Below the pieces are notes generated by a model. It had not been told where the DNA came from. It ran no database searches and saw only the letters and a program-made list of their open reading frames with translations. Of a DNA stretch of 64,000 nt, positions 55,501 to 63,600 are shown piece after piece. Position 1 is the stretch's first letter. Every line of letters starts with the position of its first letter. Where the stretch lies: the NCBI GenBank assembly GCA_016792625.1, contig JAEUKK010000100.1, positions 1 to 64,000 on the forward strand, in the 5' to 3' direction. The position numbers and the translations under genes are program-made. The DNA is from Deltaproteobacteria bacterium (GTDB taxonomy: Bacteria; Myxococcota_A; UBA796; UBA2385).

Positions 55501-56138
55501 TCGTCCCCAAGGCCGGCGCCGAGGGCTGGACCTGGGGCGAGGGCTTCACCGTGGTCAGCTACGTCGGCTACGACGATAACCGGCCCATGAAGCGGGGGGC
55601 CACGCGCCTCGCTGGGGCCAGCGGGGCCCTCCCCGCCTGGATCACGACCGCCCAGGGCCTCGCTGACGCGGGCCTGCTGGGCAAGGTCTCCCCGGGGGTC
55701 GCTGAGCTTCGCGTCGAGGGCGGCTACGCGCAGGTCCAAGTGGCCGCGGGCTCGGGCGCGCCCACAGCGGGCGGGCCCCAGCGCACCCTTGTGCGGGGCG
55801 CCGGCCTGCTCTCCGACGGGGCTGTCGATCTGGAGCGGTCCTTCGAGGCCGCGTGGCTGCGGGGGCCCGCGCCGGCCCCGGCCTCTCCCCCTCCACCTGC
55901 GCCGGGTGAGGCGGAGGGCCCCGCTCCGACCCCGGAGGAGGAGCCGCTTCCTCCAGAGCCTGCCGCCGAGGACGAGCCCGCGCCGGTTGATGCCGACGAC
56001 GGCGGGCCGAACGAGGAGGGAGAGGCCGACCCGCCCGCCGATGGGGCCGGTGCGGGAGCCGCCCCGCTCGATGAGGACGACGAGCCAGTGCGTATTTTGC
56101 CCGAGGGTGAGGCGCCGCCCGAGCTCGATGAGGGCTGA
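52560..56138 (+). CDS. Class A penicillin-binding protein (PBP1a type), extended
   Basis: The 1192-residue bifunctional enzyme builds peptidoglycan. A membrane helix (about 30-55) precedes the GT51 domain with its catalytic Glu near 120 (AAEDQRFWHHAGVDPQG) and GGSSLTQQTAKNLF. The transpeptidase has the nucleophile Ser near 512 (GSTWKPLLYYT), SEN near 568 and KTG near 966 (AGKTGTTNGF). SEN and KTG are about 400 residues apart, more than twice the usual distance. The last 140 residues are Pro/Glu/Asp-rich. The ATG at 52560 is chosen; 52578 is an alternative. Confidence 0.92.
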   Translation: MGRLKRMGAALKPPERTLLQRIVDALRRFLRWALALTVTALVSLGLALAGALGLFESDRLGAGAGAFTDAQIKAIIAQESPVLYRDGQTRIGVFFAEEHRQYVTFDELPPAWVDAIVAAEDQRFWHHAGVDPQGIARAMVQNVKAGRLVAGGSSLTQQTAKNLFYRPDRSLRSKLDELANAVRLERAFSKKKILEFYANQFHVSHNGRGIAIAARYFFNKEVGELDTLESAYIAGLVKAPANYNPFIGTTEERRAAARSRARARTGYVLDRMLSMGKLSHEEHARLKGLDIPFSRGVFRYDSSVLLDEVAARLEQAPFPEVFDRLGIDNPSTAGIQVVTTLDVDAQRAATYGLWHHLSEVGPQLEGQGPEALLRAAPPAGAEHSGALVPWQFYEGQIVGPAKGGLQADIHGQSCLIDGRALDRMATALARGRDGSTSRKATAADIAALKAALPAGSWTLLSLRAAGLCDLELRPALQGAVVVLEDGQIRAMVGGSDNQNFNRAVAAKRQLGSTWKPLLYYTALQLGWAPTDPLDNREAVFPFEGSWYSPRADHAPVATVSLNQAGVASENIASIWLLYHLLDGVEPEQLKELAEAVGLVPSAFADRDAWIRRVRDDFGVISTAGRVDELAFSAARLEMVRERGPTDPDRLDLMALLHGKGAVTEERRQARNGASAARLAALRWNLVEVEAAARDCRAAVEALQAEVGRSGGLGGVVDAIAGLVGGGSRPDPALRATLRWQPERGALACGEAGPGWVSVDDALLATWASIGAPSLPAAEDARLRGRLRLADVEDLLSRKRRWELVLAEQDPYDFEVLQHHPDFRVLLSMQVMSGAARAFGVQTPLPPVLSMPLGAVDISLEEAANIYQGMLAGRVWRFPGEVLPADSALGLWADVAPVESPSLLIAEIRDMNGAPLYRALPRAVAVAPPPAGRLLGDVLRNVVLHGTGRRAADAVTLGGQHVPVAGKTGTTNGFKNAAFAGFVPKAGAEGWTWGEGFTVVSYVGYDDNRPMKRGATRLAGASGALPAWITTAQGLADAGLLGKVSPGVAELRVEGGYAQVQVAAGSGAPTAGGPQRTLVRGAGLLSDGAVDLERSFEAAWLRGPAPAPASPPPPAPGEAEGPAPTPEEEPLPPEPAAEDEPAPVDADDGGPNEEGEADPPADGAGAGAAPLDEDDEPVRILPEGEAPPELDEG

Positions 56139-56225
56139 GCGCCTGCGGACGGCCGGGCCGGGCACGGATAGCGGAGGGGTCCCCTGTGTGAAGGCGCGGC
56201 CCCACGCGCCGCCGCGGAGCTCTGC

Positions 56226-57056
56226 GTGCACCTGCGCTGCCTGCTTTTGTTCAGCCTGGTGGTCGCCCTCGGCGGCGGCTGCGTCGTCAAGTACGGGGCC
56301 CGCGGCTCCGCCTCTGGCGCGGCCGGGCCCGCCCCCGAGCCCCCGGTCGAGCTCGCCGACGAGACCCGCGCGCTGAAGCGCCTGCTCGAGTCGTCTGAGC
56401 TGATCGACCAACAAGACCGGATCAACGCCGCGCTCGCCTTGGCCGACCTGGTCTCGGCCGAGCCCGGGCGCGCGCCCCGCCACGTCGAGGCCTACCTGCA
56501 GCAGCTGCACGACATCGAGCAGCGCGGGCAGCCGAGCTCGGTGCCCCTGCCCGAGGCGGCGGCTGGCGCGGCGAGCTTTGGCGCGTCCGGGGTGCGCGAA
56601 GAGGAGCTCGACGCCGGCGGCGGCCCGGTCGAGCCGGCCCCCAAGGGCCCCGACGTGGCCCTCTTCGACCCGGACGCCCCGACCCCGGCGCCGGTGGCCG
56701 GCCCTGACGTGCCCACCCTGCTCGCCGCGGCCGCGCAGCGCAGCGCGTCGGGTGACCTGCTGGGCGCGATGTTGGCGCTGGAGGCCTGCCGCGACCTGCC
56801 TTGTTGGGCCGAGGTCAAGCCGGCCTACATCAAGGCGCGCGACGCCGAGGTCTTCCGGCAGAAAGAGCGCGCGGCCCAGCGCTTCCTCGAGCTGCGGGGT
56901 GAGGCCAGCGCCGCCCGTCACCGCGACGGGCTGTTGGCGATCGCCGCGGAGCTCTCCGCCCTGCGCGCGAAGTACCCAGACTCGGTCCACGCGGCCGAGA
57001 TCGGCAAGCACATCGAGCGGGTGCAGCGGGAGCTCGAGGCCCTGCCCGAGCCTTGA
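56226..57056 (+). CDS. Lipoprotein of unknown function
   Basis: The 276-residue product has a lipobox (ALGGGCVV), a helical N-terminal region (ALKRLLESSELIDQQDRINA), a Pro/Ala linker and a C-terminal helical domain resembling one or two TPR-type hairpins (LAAAAQRSASGDLLGAMLAL, with Cys in EACRDLPCWAEV). The GTG at 56226 starts the lipoprotein signal. It may assist the upstream PBP, as outer-membrane lipoproteins do for other PBP1 enzymes; that is inference from position. Confidence 0.65.
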   Translation: MHLRCLLLFSLVVALGGGCVVKYGARGSASGAAGPAPEPPVELADETRALKRLLESSELIDQQDRINAALALADLVSAEPGRAPRHVEAYLQQLHDIEQRGQPSSVPLPEAAAGAASFGASGVREEELDAGGGPVEPAPKGPDVALFDPDAPTPAPVAGPDVPTLLAAAAQRSASGDLLGAMLALEACRDLPCWAEVKPAYIKARDAEVFRQKERAAQRFLELRGEASAARHRDGLLAIAAELSALRAKYPDSVHAAEIGKHIERVQRELEALPEP

Positions 57057-57298
57057 TCCTCGGGGTCGCCGGGCTGCTCGCCCTGCTCCTGACCGCTGAG
57101 CTGTGGCTGCTGCTCGCCGCGGCCCGCCTGCTGGAGGCTCCCGAGCTGCTGCCCGCGCCGCTGGTCGCGCGCCTCGGCGCGGTCGAGGCGCCGCGCCCCC
57201 TGAGCCTGTGGCTCGGGGGAGGCTTGGCCCTGCTCGCCGCGCTCAATGCCGCGCTGATCGGCGTCGGGGTCGGCCTTGTGCAGGTCTTGCCCCGTTGA
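57053..57298 (+). CDS. Small membrane protein, two helices
   Basis: The 81-residue product has two long hydrophobic segments (LGVAGLLALLLTAELWLLLA and WLGGGLALLAALNAALIGVG) joined by a polar loop. The TTG start overlaps the TGA of the lipoprotein gene. No family recognised. Coupling to the lipoprotein suggests shared function. Confidence 0.5.
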   Translation: MILGVAGLLALLLTAELWLLLAAARLLEAPELLPAPLVARLGAVEAPRPLSLWLGGGLALLAALNAALIGVGVGLVQVLPR

Positions 57299-57364
57299 GC
57301 GCGGGCCAGCTGCGCCGCTGCCCCTTGCGGCCGGCGGGCCTGCTGGTTATTCGAGGATCGCTGC

Positions 57365-57438
57365 GGCTGGGTAGCTCAGTTGGTTAGAGCATGCGGTTCA
57401 TACCCGCAGTGTCGGCGGTTCAAGTCCGCCCCTCGCCA
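57365..57438 (+). tRNA. tRNA-Met(CAT), elongator type
   Basis: The D arm is GCTC-loop-GAGC, the anticodon stem is TGCGG-loop-CCGCA with CAT, and the T arm is GGCGG-TTCAAGT-CCGCC. Acceptor arms GGCTGGG and CCTCGCC pair except for a T-C mismatch at the fourth pair. No CCA encoded. The lack of initiator features favours elongator Met; a lysidine-modified Ile tRNA is possible. Confidence 0.88.
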
Positions 57439-57445
57439 CTCCCCT

Positions 57446-57484
57446 CGAGGCTGGTCCACACGGGCCAGCCTCGTCGGATTTTTG
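57446..57484 (+). terminator. Rho-independent terminator after tRNA-Met
   Basis: Arms CGAGGCTGG and CCAGCCTCG enclose a 10-base loop and are followed by TCGGATTTTT. Confidence 0.88.
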
Positions 57485-57567
57485 GACCTCGCTCCCCGGT
57501 CTTGACCCGGGCCCCGCCGACCGGCAGCATGGCCGCCGGCCGCCGCGGGGTGGCCGCGGAGGGTGGC

Positions 57568-58671
57568 ATGGGTGGTGGTGACGGCGCACGCAGCCGGCGG
57601 TGGTTCCTCGGCGGGGCAGCGGCGGCCGCGGCCGGCTGCGCGGGCGGCTCCGTGGGGCCGGCGGTCCACACCCAGCGCCACGTGCGCTGGCGGCTCGCGT
57701 CCAGCTTCCCCCGCTCGCTCGACGCGATCTTTGGCGCCGCCGAGGTGCTCGCCGAGCAGGTCAAATTGATGAGCGGCGGCACCTTCGAGATCCGCGTGTA
57801 CCCGGCGGGTGAGCTCGTGCCCGCGCTGCAGGTGCTCGACGCGGTGCAGTCCGGCACCTGCCAAGCCGGCCAGTCGGGCAGCTACTACTACATCGGCAAA
57901 GACCCGACGCTCGGCTTCGACACCTGTGTGCCCTTCGGCCTCGGTCCGCGGCAGCAGACGGCGTGGCTGACGGAAGGGGGCGGCGCCGCGGCGCTGGCGC
58001 CCCACTTTGCGGCCTTCGGGGTCCGCAGCTTCATCGGCGGCAACACCGGCGCCCAGATGGGCGGCTGGTTCAAACAAGAGCTCGGCGGGCTCAGCGATCT
58101 CGCCGGGCTCAAAATGCGCATCCCCGGGCTGGGCGGCCGCGTGATGTCTGCCCTGGGCGTGTCGGTGCAAAACATCGCTGGCGGCGATATTTTCCCCGCC
58201 CTTGAGCGCGGCGCGATTGACGCCACCGAGTGGGTCGGCCCCCATGATGACGAGCAGCTCGGCTTTCACAAGGCGGCAGGCTTCTACTACTACCCCGGCT
58301 GGTGGGAGCCCGGGCCCTCGCTGAGCTTCTACGTCGGCGAGCAGGCCTGGAGCGCGCTGAGCGCCGAGCACCAGGCCATCTTCACCGCCGCTGCCGCCTT
58401 CGCCGCCCGCACGATGCAGGTCCGGTACGACCAACGCAACCCGGCAGCCTTGGCACGTCTGGTGGCCGCCGGCGTCCAGCTGCGCCCTTTCCCCGTGGAC
58501 GTCATGGCCGCGGCGAAGGCCGCCTCTGAGCAGATGTTGGCGGATGACGCGGCCAAAGACCCGAAGTTTGCCGCTGTGCTCGAGGGTTGGCGCCAGTTCC
58601 GCGCCGCCTCGGCGACTTGGTTTGGCACGGCCGAGCTGGCCTATGCCCAAGCGGTCGGCGGCAGCGGCTGA
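57568..58671 (+). CDS. TRAP solute-binding protein, TakP (alpha-keto acid) type
   Basis: The 367-residue protein has a twin-arginine signal (RSRRWFLGGAAAAAAGC), possibly also a lipobox, then WRLASSFPRSLDAIFGAAE, NTGAQMGGWFKQELGGLSDL, LKMRIPGLGGRVMSALG, DATEWVGPHDDEQLGFHK and YYYPGWWEPGP. This block set marks the TakP-like group that binds pyruvate and other 2-oxoacids. The ATG at 57568 follows GGAGG; an ATG at 57529 is in frame. Its permease genes are on the opposite strand and converge on it. Confidence 0.9.
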   Translation: MGGGDGARSRRWFLGGAAAAAAGCAGGSVGPAVHTQRHVRWRLASSFPRSLDAIFGAAEVLAEQVKLMSGGTFEIRVYPAGELVPALQVLDAVQSGTCQAGQSGSYYYIGKDPTLGFDTCVPFGLGPRQQTAWLTEGGGAAALAPHFAAFGVRSFIGGNTGAQMGGWFKQELGGLSDLAGLKMRIPGLGGRVMSALGVSVQNIAGGDIFPALERGAIDATEWVGPHDDEQLGFHKAAGFYYYPGWWEPGPSLSFYVGEQAWSALSAEHQAIFTAAAAFAARTMQVRYDQRNPAALARLVAAGVQLRPFPVDVMAAAKAASEQMLADDAAKDPKFAAVLEGWRQFRAASATWFGTAELAYAQAVGGSG

Positions 58672-58684
58672 GCGCGCGCCGCGC

Positions 58685-59989
58685 CTAGCGCACCAGCCCC
58701 AACACCAGCTCAGGGAAGGTGATCACGGCGAGCAGCGCGAGCAGCTGCAGGCCAAGAAAGGGGAGGACCCCCTTGTAGATGTCCGCGGTGCGGACCTCGG
58801 GCGGCGCCACCCCACGCAAGTAGAACAGCGAGAACCCAAAGGGCGGCGTCAAGAAGCTGGTCTGCAGGTTCATCGCCAACATCACGCCGAACCACACCAG
58901 ATCGACGCCGAGGAGCCGGGCGGTGGGCACCAGCAGCGGCAGGACGATGAAACAAATCTCGAAGAAGTCGATGAAAAAGCCGAGGATGAACACGACGAGG
59001 TTGGCCACCACGATGAGGCCGAGCTTGCCGCCAGGCAGGCTGCGCAGCAGGTCCTCCATCCAAAAGTCGCCATAAAAGCCGCGGAACACGAGGGCGAACA
59101 AGGTGCTCCCGATGAGGAGCATCATCACCATGGCGCAGAGCCGGGTGGTCTCCTCGAGCGCTGCCCACAGGGCCGCCGCCCGCAAGCGCCCCTTGGCCGC
59201 GGCCAGGGCCACCGCGCCCGCTGCGCCCACGCCGCCTGCTTCAGTCGGGGTGGCCAGCCCGACCAAAATGCTCCCCATCACGACGATGATGAGCAGCAAG
59301 GGGGGCAACATCGCCGCGGCCAAGGCCCCCGCCGGTGGGCGCGCGCCCTGGGCGGCGGGCGCAAGATCGGGGCGGACCAGGCCAAGAACGACGACGTAGA
59401 CTGCGTAGAGCCCCGCGAGCAACAAGCCTGGCAGCAGCGCGCCCGAGAAGAGGTCGCCCACGCTGACGCCGAGCTGGTCAGCCAAGACCACCAAAACAAC
59501 GCTGGGCGGGATGATCTGGCCAAGGGTGCCCGATGCGGTGATCACACCCGCGGCGAGGCTGCGGCTGTAGCCCTGCTGGAGCATGGCCGGCAGCGAGATC
59601 AGCCCCATGGCCACGACGCTCGCGCCGACCACCCCCGTCGCCGCGGCGAGCAGCGTCCCCACCGCCACCACCGCGAGGGCCAGCCCGCCGCGCATCCGAC
59701 CAAACGCCCCGCCCACGCTGGTCAGCAGCTCTTCGGCGATGCGGCTCTTCTCCAAAACGGCGCCCATCAGGATGAAGCCGGGCAGCGCGAGCAGGACTTG
59801 GTTGCTCATGATGCCCACCACCCGCTCGGGGAAGGCGTTCAGTAGGCCCCAGTCGAACAGCCCGAGCGCTGTGCCGAGCGCGGCGAAGGCGAGCGCCGCG
59901 CCGCCGATCGAGAAGGCGACCGGGTAGCCCGAGAAGATCAGCGCCAGCGCCACCCCGAACATCAGGGGGGCCATCAGCTCGGGCCTCAT
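58685..59989 (-). CDS. dctM: TRAP transporter large permease subunit (DctM)
   Basis: The 434-residue protein has about twelve membrane helices and DctM blocks: VLLALPGFILMGAVLEKSRI, AATGVVGASVVAMGLISLP, TLGQIIPPSVVLVVLA, GLATPTEAGGVGAAGA and FLTPPFGFSLFYLRGVAP. It pairs with DctQ upstream; their genes overlap by 4 bases (ATGA). The stop is 13 bases from that of the convergent TakP-like gene. Confidence 0.93.
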   Translation of the reverse strand: MRPELMAPLMFGVALALIFSGYPVAFSIGGAALAFAALGTALGLFDWGLLNAFPERVVGIMSNQVLLALPGFILMGAVLEKSRIAEELLTSVGGAFGRMRGGLALAVVAVGTLLAAATGVVGASVVAMGLISLPAMLQQGYSRSLAAGVITASGTLGQIIPPSVVLVVLADQLGVSVGDLFSGALLPGLLLAGLYAVYVVVLGLVRPDLAPAAQGARPPAGALAAAMLPPLLLIIVVMGSILVGLATPTEAGGVGAAGAVALAAAKGRLRAAALWAALEETTRLCAMVMMLLIGSTLFALVFRGFYGDFWMEDLLRSLPGGKLGLIVVANLVVFILGFFIDFFEICFIVLPLLVPTARLLGVDLVWFGVMLAMNLQTSFLTPPFGFSLFYLRGVAPPEVRTADIYKGVLPFLGLQLLALLAVITFPELVLGLVR

Positions 59990-60507
59990 GCGCGCCCCCA
60001 CAGCCGCCCGAGCGCCCCGCGCAGCTCCGCCAGCCCTTGCAGGCCGAGCAGCGCGAAGGCGAAGGGGATGACCAGCTTGATCGGCCACCGCGGCAGCCCG
60101 CCCGGGTCCGGCGAGCCCTCGCCGATCATGAGGGAGCGGGCGGCCATCTCGCCCGTGCTCCACGCCGCGAAGGCGCAGAAGGGGAGGAGCAGGCAGAGGC
60201 CGCCCAGCAGCTCGATCCACGCCCGCGCCTTGTCGCTCAAGCGCCCGCTGAGGACATCGACCCGCACGTGCTCGCCGCGGGCCAGGGTCGGCGCGGCGGC
60301 CAGCAAGAAGGCGAGGCTGAACAAGTACCACTGCCCCTCGAGGCCAGCGTTGCCGGCGAGGTTCTCGCCGAGCTGCTTGCCAAGCCAGCGCATGGATGTG
60401 TTGAGCAGGCCGAGCGCGACCATCAGGCCGAGGCAGGCGGTGGCCACATGGCTCACCCCCCGCGAGAGCCCGCCTGCTGCGCTGCCCTTCGCGCTCTGCT
60501 GCTCCAT
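59986..60507 (-). CDS. dctQ: TRAP transporter small permease subunit (DctQ)
   Basis: The 173-residue protein has four membrane helices and the DctQ pattern LEGQWYLFSLAFLLAAAPTLARGEHVRVDVL. The ATG at 60507 has GGAGG 5 bases upstream; a GTG two codons earlier is in frame. Confidence 0.9.
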   Translation of the reverse strand: MEQQSAKGSAAGGLSRGVSHVATACLGLMVALGLLNTSMRWLGKQLGENLAGNAGLEGQWYLFSLAFLLAAAPTLARGEHVRVDVLSGRLSDKARAWIELLGGLCLLLPFCAFAAWSTGEMAARSLMIGEGSPDPGGLPRWPIKLVIPFAFALLGLQGLAELRGALGRLWGRA

Positions 60508-60611
60508 GCGCACCTCCGGCCCGGTCGGGGCGGCGGAGTGTACCGCAGACCGACCCGCCGATGTCAGCGCTCGGCGGCCGCACCCGCGGTAGCCTGTGCT
60601 AGGCTCGTGAC

Positions 60612-63600
60612 ATGTGGAGACAAGGCCGCCCGCCTGCTCGAGCCCGCCTGCGCGCCGCTGCGCTGTGGGGCCTCGTGTCTGCGGCTGCGCTCCCCGCCGC
60701 TGTGCTCGCCGCTGAGGCGGGCCCTGACGGTCTTGGGCTCGGGTGGGTCGACGATGGCGCGCCCGAGGGCCCCGCGACCCGACCCGTCCCCATGCTTGGC
60801 GCGGCGGCCCTGCCCATGCCCGAGGGCGGGGTGCACGCCTTGCCCTTGCCCTTCCCGCTCGCCTGGGCCGGCGGTACGTGGGGGGCCGTTGACGTCTATA
60901 ATGATGGATGGATGATCTTCGACGGTGGGGCCGGCGCGCTCGGCTGCGCCGGCGCGGGGGACTGGGTCGGCGTCGCCGCCTTGGCCCAGCCGTGGTCGGC
61001 CAACGCGGTCAGCACCCGCACGCTTGGCCGGTACCCCCGCCGCACCGTCGTGGTGGACTGGGCGGGTGGCCCGCCCGGGGCGACGGGCAGCGGCCATGTG
61101 CAGGCGCTGTTGTCCGAGCACGGCGGCGACATTGTCGTGCTGCTCGATGACCTCGAGTTTGGCGCGCCCGCCTTCGACGGGGGCCTCGGCGCCACGGTCG
61201 GCGCGCAGGGCGGGGCGGGCGGCGGGCTCGCGGTGGCCTGCGGCGGCGTGGCCTTGCCCGCGGCGGTGGCCTTCGGCCAGGTCGATGACCGACCGGGTGC
61301 TGCGCGCCGCACGGTCGACGCCCTCGATCCGCCCTGGGTGGGCGGGGTGGCCGACGGTTTTGTCGGTGAGCGCCTCGCCGCGGGCGACATGAACGGCGAC
61401 GGGCTCGATGAGGTGCTGGTCGGCGCGCCGGCGGATGACCGCGTCTTCCTGCTCGGCGGCGGGGTCGGCCCCTGGGGCGGCGCGCTCGCCGGTGCGGTGG
61501 GTGAGCTGGACGAGCCGCTCGGCGGGGCCCTCCTCGGGAGCAGCCTGCTGATCGTTGATCTGGATGAGGATGGCTATGCAGAGGCGCTGATCGGCGCGGC
61601 GGGCGCCGACACGGCCCGGAGCAACGCGGGCGCGGTGTACCGGCTCGCCGGCGGCGCGCTCCCCGTGGCGTCCGTCCCCCGCCTCGACGCCGACCTGACC
61701 CTGCTCGGCCCGTCGGGCCCTCTCGATGGTCGGCCGTTCTCCACCTGGGTCGGGGCTGGCGCTGGCGCTTCGCTCGCCGCGGGTGATCTCGACGGGGACG
61801 GCCTGCTGGACCTCATCATCGGCGCACCCACCGAGGGCACGGCCGCGGCGAACGCGGGCGCCGCCTTCGTGGTGACGGCGGCGGGCGGGCGCAGCGGCAC
61901 CCTTGACCTCGCGACCGCGCCCCTGACCTTCACCGGCGACGCGGCGGGCCAGCGCGTCGGCACCGCCCTCGCCGCTGGCGATCTCGACGGCGATGGGGAT
62001 GACGAGCTGGTCCTGGGCACGCTGGGCGACGCGCCGGCCGGCGCCCTGAGCGGTGGGCTCGCATTGCTCATCGATCCGGCGGGCCTCGGGCAGCAGCCGG
62101 CGCGCGCCGCCGCCTTCGCCCAGATCGCCGGCACCACCGCCCGCGGCGAGCTGAGCTCGGCCGTCGCCCTGGCCGACTTTGACGAAGATGGCCTGCTGGA
62201 CATCGCGCTCGGCGCACCCTACGCCTCGGACGGCCTGCCGGTCTCGGGCAGCGTATCGGTCTTCTCGGACGCGGGTGGTCTGGTGGGGATCGTGCGAAGC
62301 GACGCCGCCGACGCCCTCCTCAGCGCGGACAGCGCCGGGGCGGGCATGGGGGCCAGCCTCGCCGTCGACCGCAGCGGAGAGAGCCCCGCCCTCTGGGTCG
62401 GCGCCCCGTCCGCCTCGGCGGGCGCCCCCACCGGCGCTGGGCTGGTCGCCCGCTTCGACGCGCCCCTGGGCTCGCCGACCCTCAGCCTCAGCGAGGCCGC
62501 GCTCTTGCTGCAGGGGGCGGAGATCGGCGCTGGGCTCGGTCGGGCCGCCGTCTTCGGCCCCCGTCAGGATGGTCTGCTCGGCCTGGAGCTCATCGTCGGC
62601 GCGCCATTTGTCAGCGGAGCGACCCGGCCGCGGGTGGGCGCGGTCTACCGGGCGCCCCTGCTCAGCGCCTTCGCAGATGACGATCTGGACGGCTTTGTCG
62701 CCTATGCGAGCGGGGGGCCCGACTGCGATGACCAAGATCCGGCGGTCCACCCCGCGGCCCTCGAGGTGGCCAACCGCGTCGATGACGACTGCGACGGCTG
62801 GACCGATGGGCTGGTGCTTGTGCGCACCGAGGCCGACGGCTTCGACTGGGACGTCGAAGAGGAGCTCGGCGGCCCGCCCAGCGCGGGTTTTGACTTCGAG
62901 GACGCCCCGTCGGGGGCCGATCTGCGCACGCGCTACGCCGCCGCGGGCCTCGAGCTGGTGCCGGGCGTGGCGGTCAGCGCCGCCGCGGAGGCCTGGGGTG
63001 CGCCGGCCCGCGGCGCTCGATGCGCGGCCCATGTGGCGGGTGGGCCCGGCGCGGCCTTAGAGCTGCGTTTTGATGCACCGGTGGACGCGATCGGCCTGCG
63101 GGTGCTCGACCTCGCCGACGAGCTGCTGGTCAGCGCGGAGCTCGCCGGGGCGCCGCGCTTCGTGGACCTCTCGATGCGCGCCCCAGGCGAAGATCTGCCG
63201 GGTGGGGCTTTTGTCGGCTTTACCTTCGCCGAGAGCGTCGACGCGCTGCGGCTGCGGACCCCTGGCGCCGACGCCTTTGGGATCGACGATCTGGAGGTGA
63301 TCTGGGCAGCCGACACCGACGCGGATGGGGACGGGTACACCGACCGGGAAGGGGACTGCGATGACGCCGATCCGGCCATCTCACCGGCCGCGGCGGAAGA
63401 CCTCGAGAACGGCGTGGATGACGACTGCGACGGCGTGATCGACGGGGGCGACCTGCTGGTCTGGCCCGACCCGGTGGAGTTTGAGGTCGGCTCGGGCATC
63501 GACGCCGAGATCGTCGACTTTGAGGACCTCACCGTCGGCAGCCAGCCCACCGACATCTACCGCCTGCTTGGGGTCGAGCTCGACGGGACCTTGCGCGTCC

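Noticed and set aside
52272..57011. 1579-codon minus-strand frame opposite the PBP and lipoprotein genes
   Set aside because: The plus strand carries a PBP with all catalytic motifs; the minus frame is a bias artefact.
60564..63032. 822-codon minus-strand frame opposite the FG-GAP protein
   Set aside because: The plus frame has calcium-loop repeats and MopE motifs; the minus translation has no such signal.
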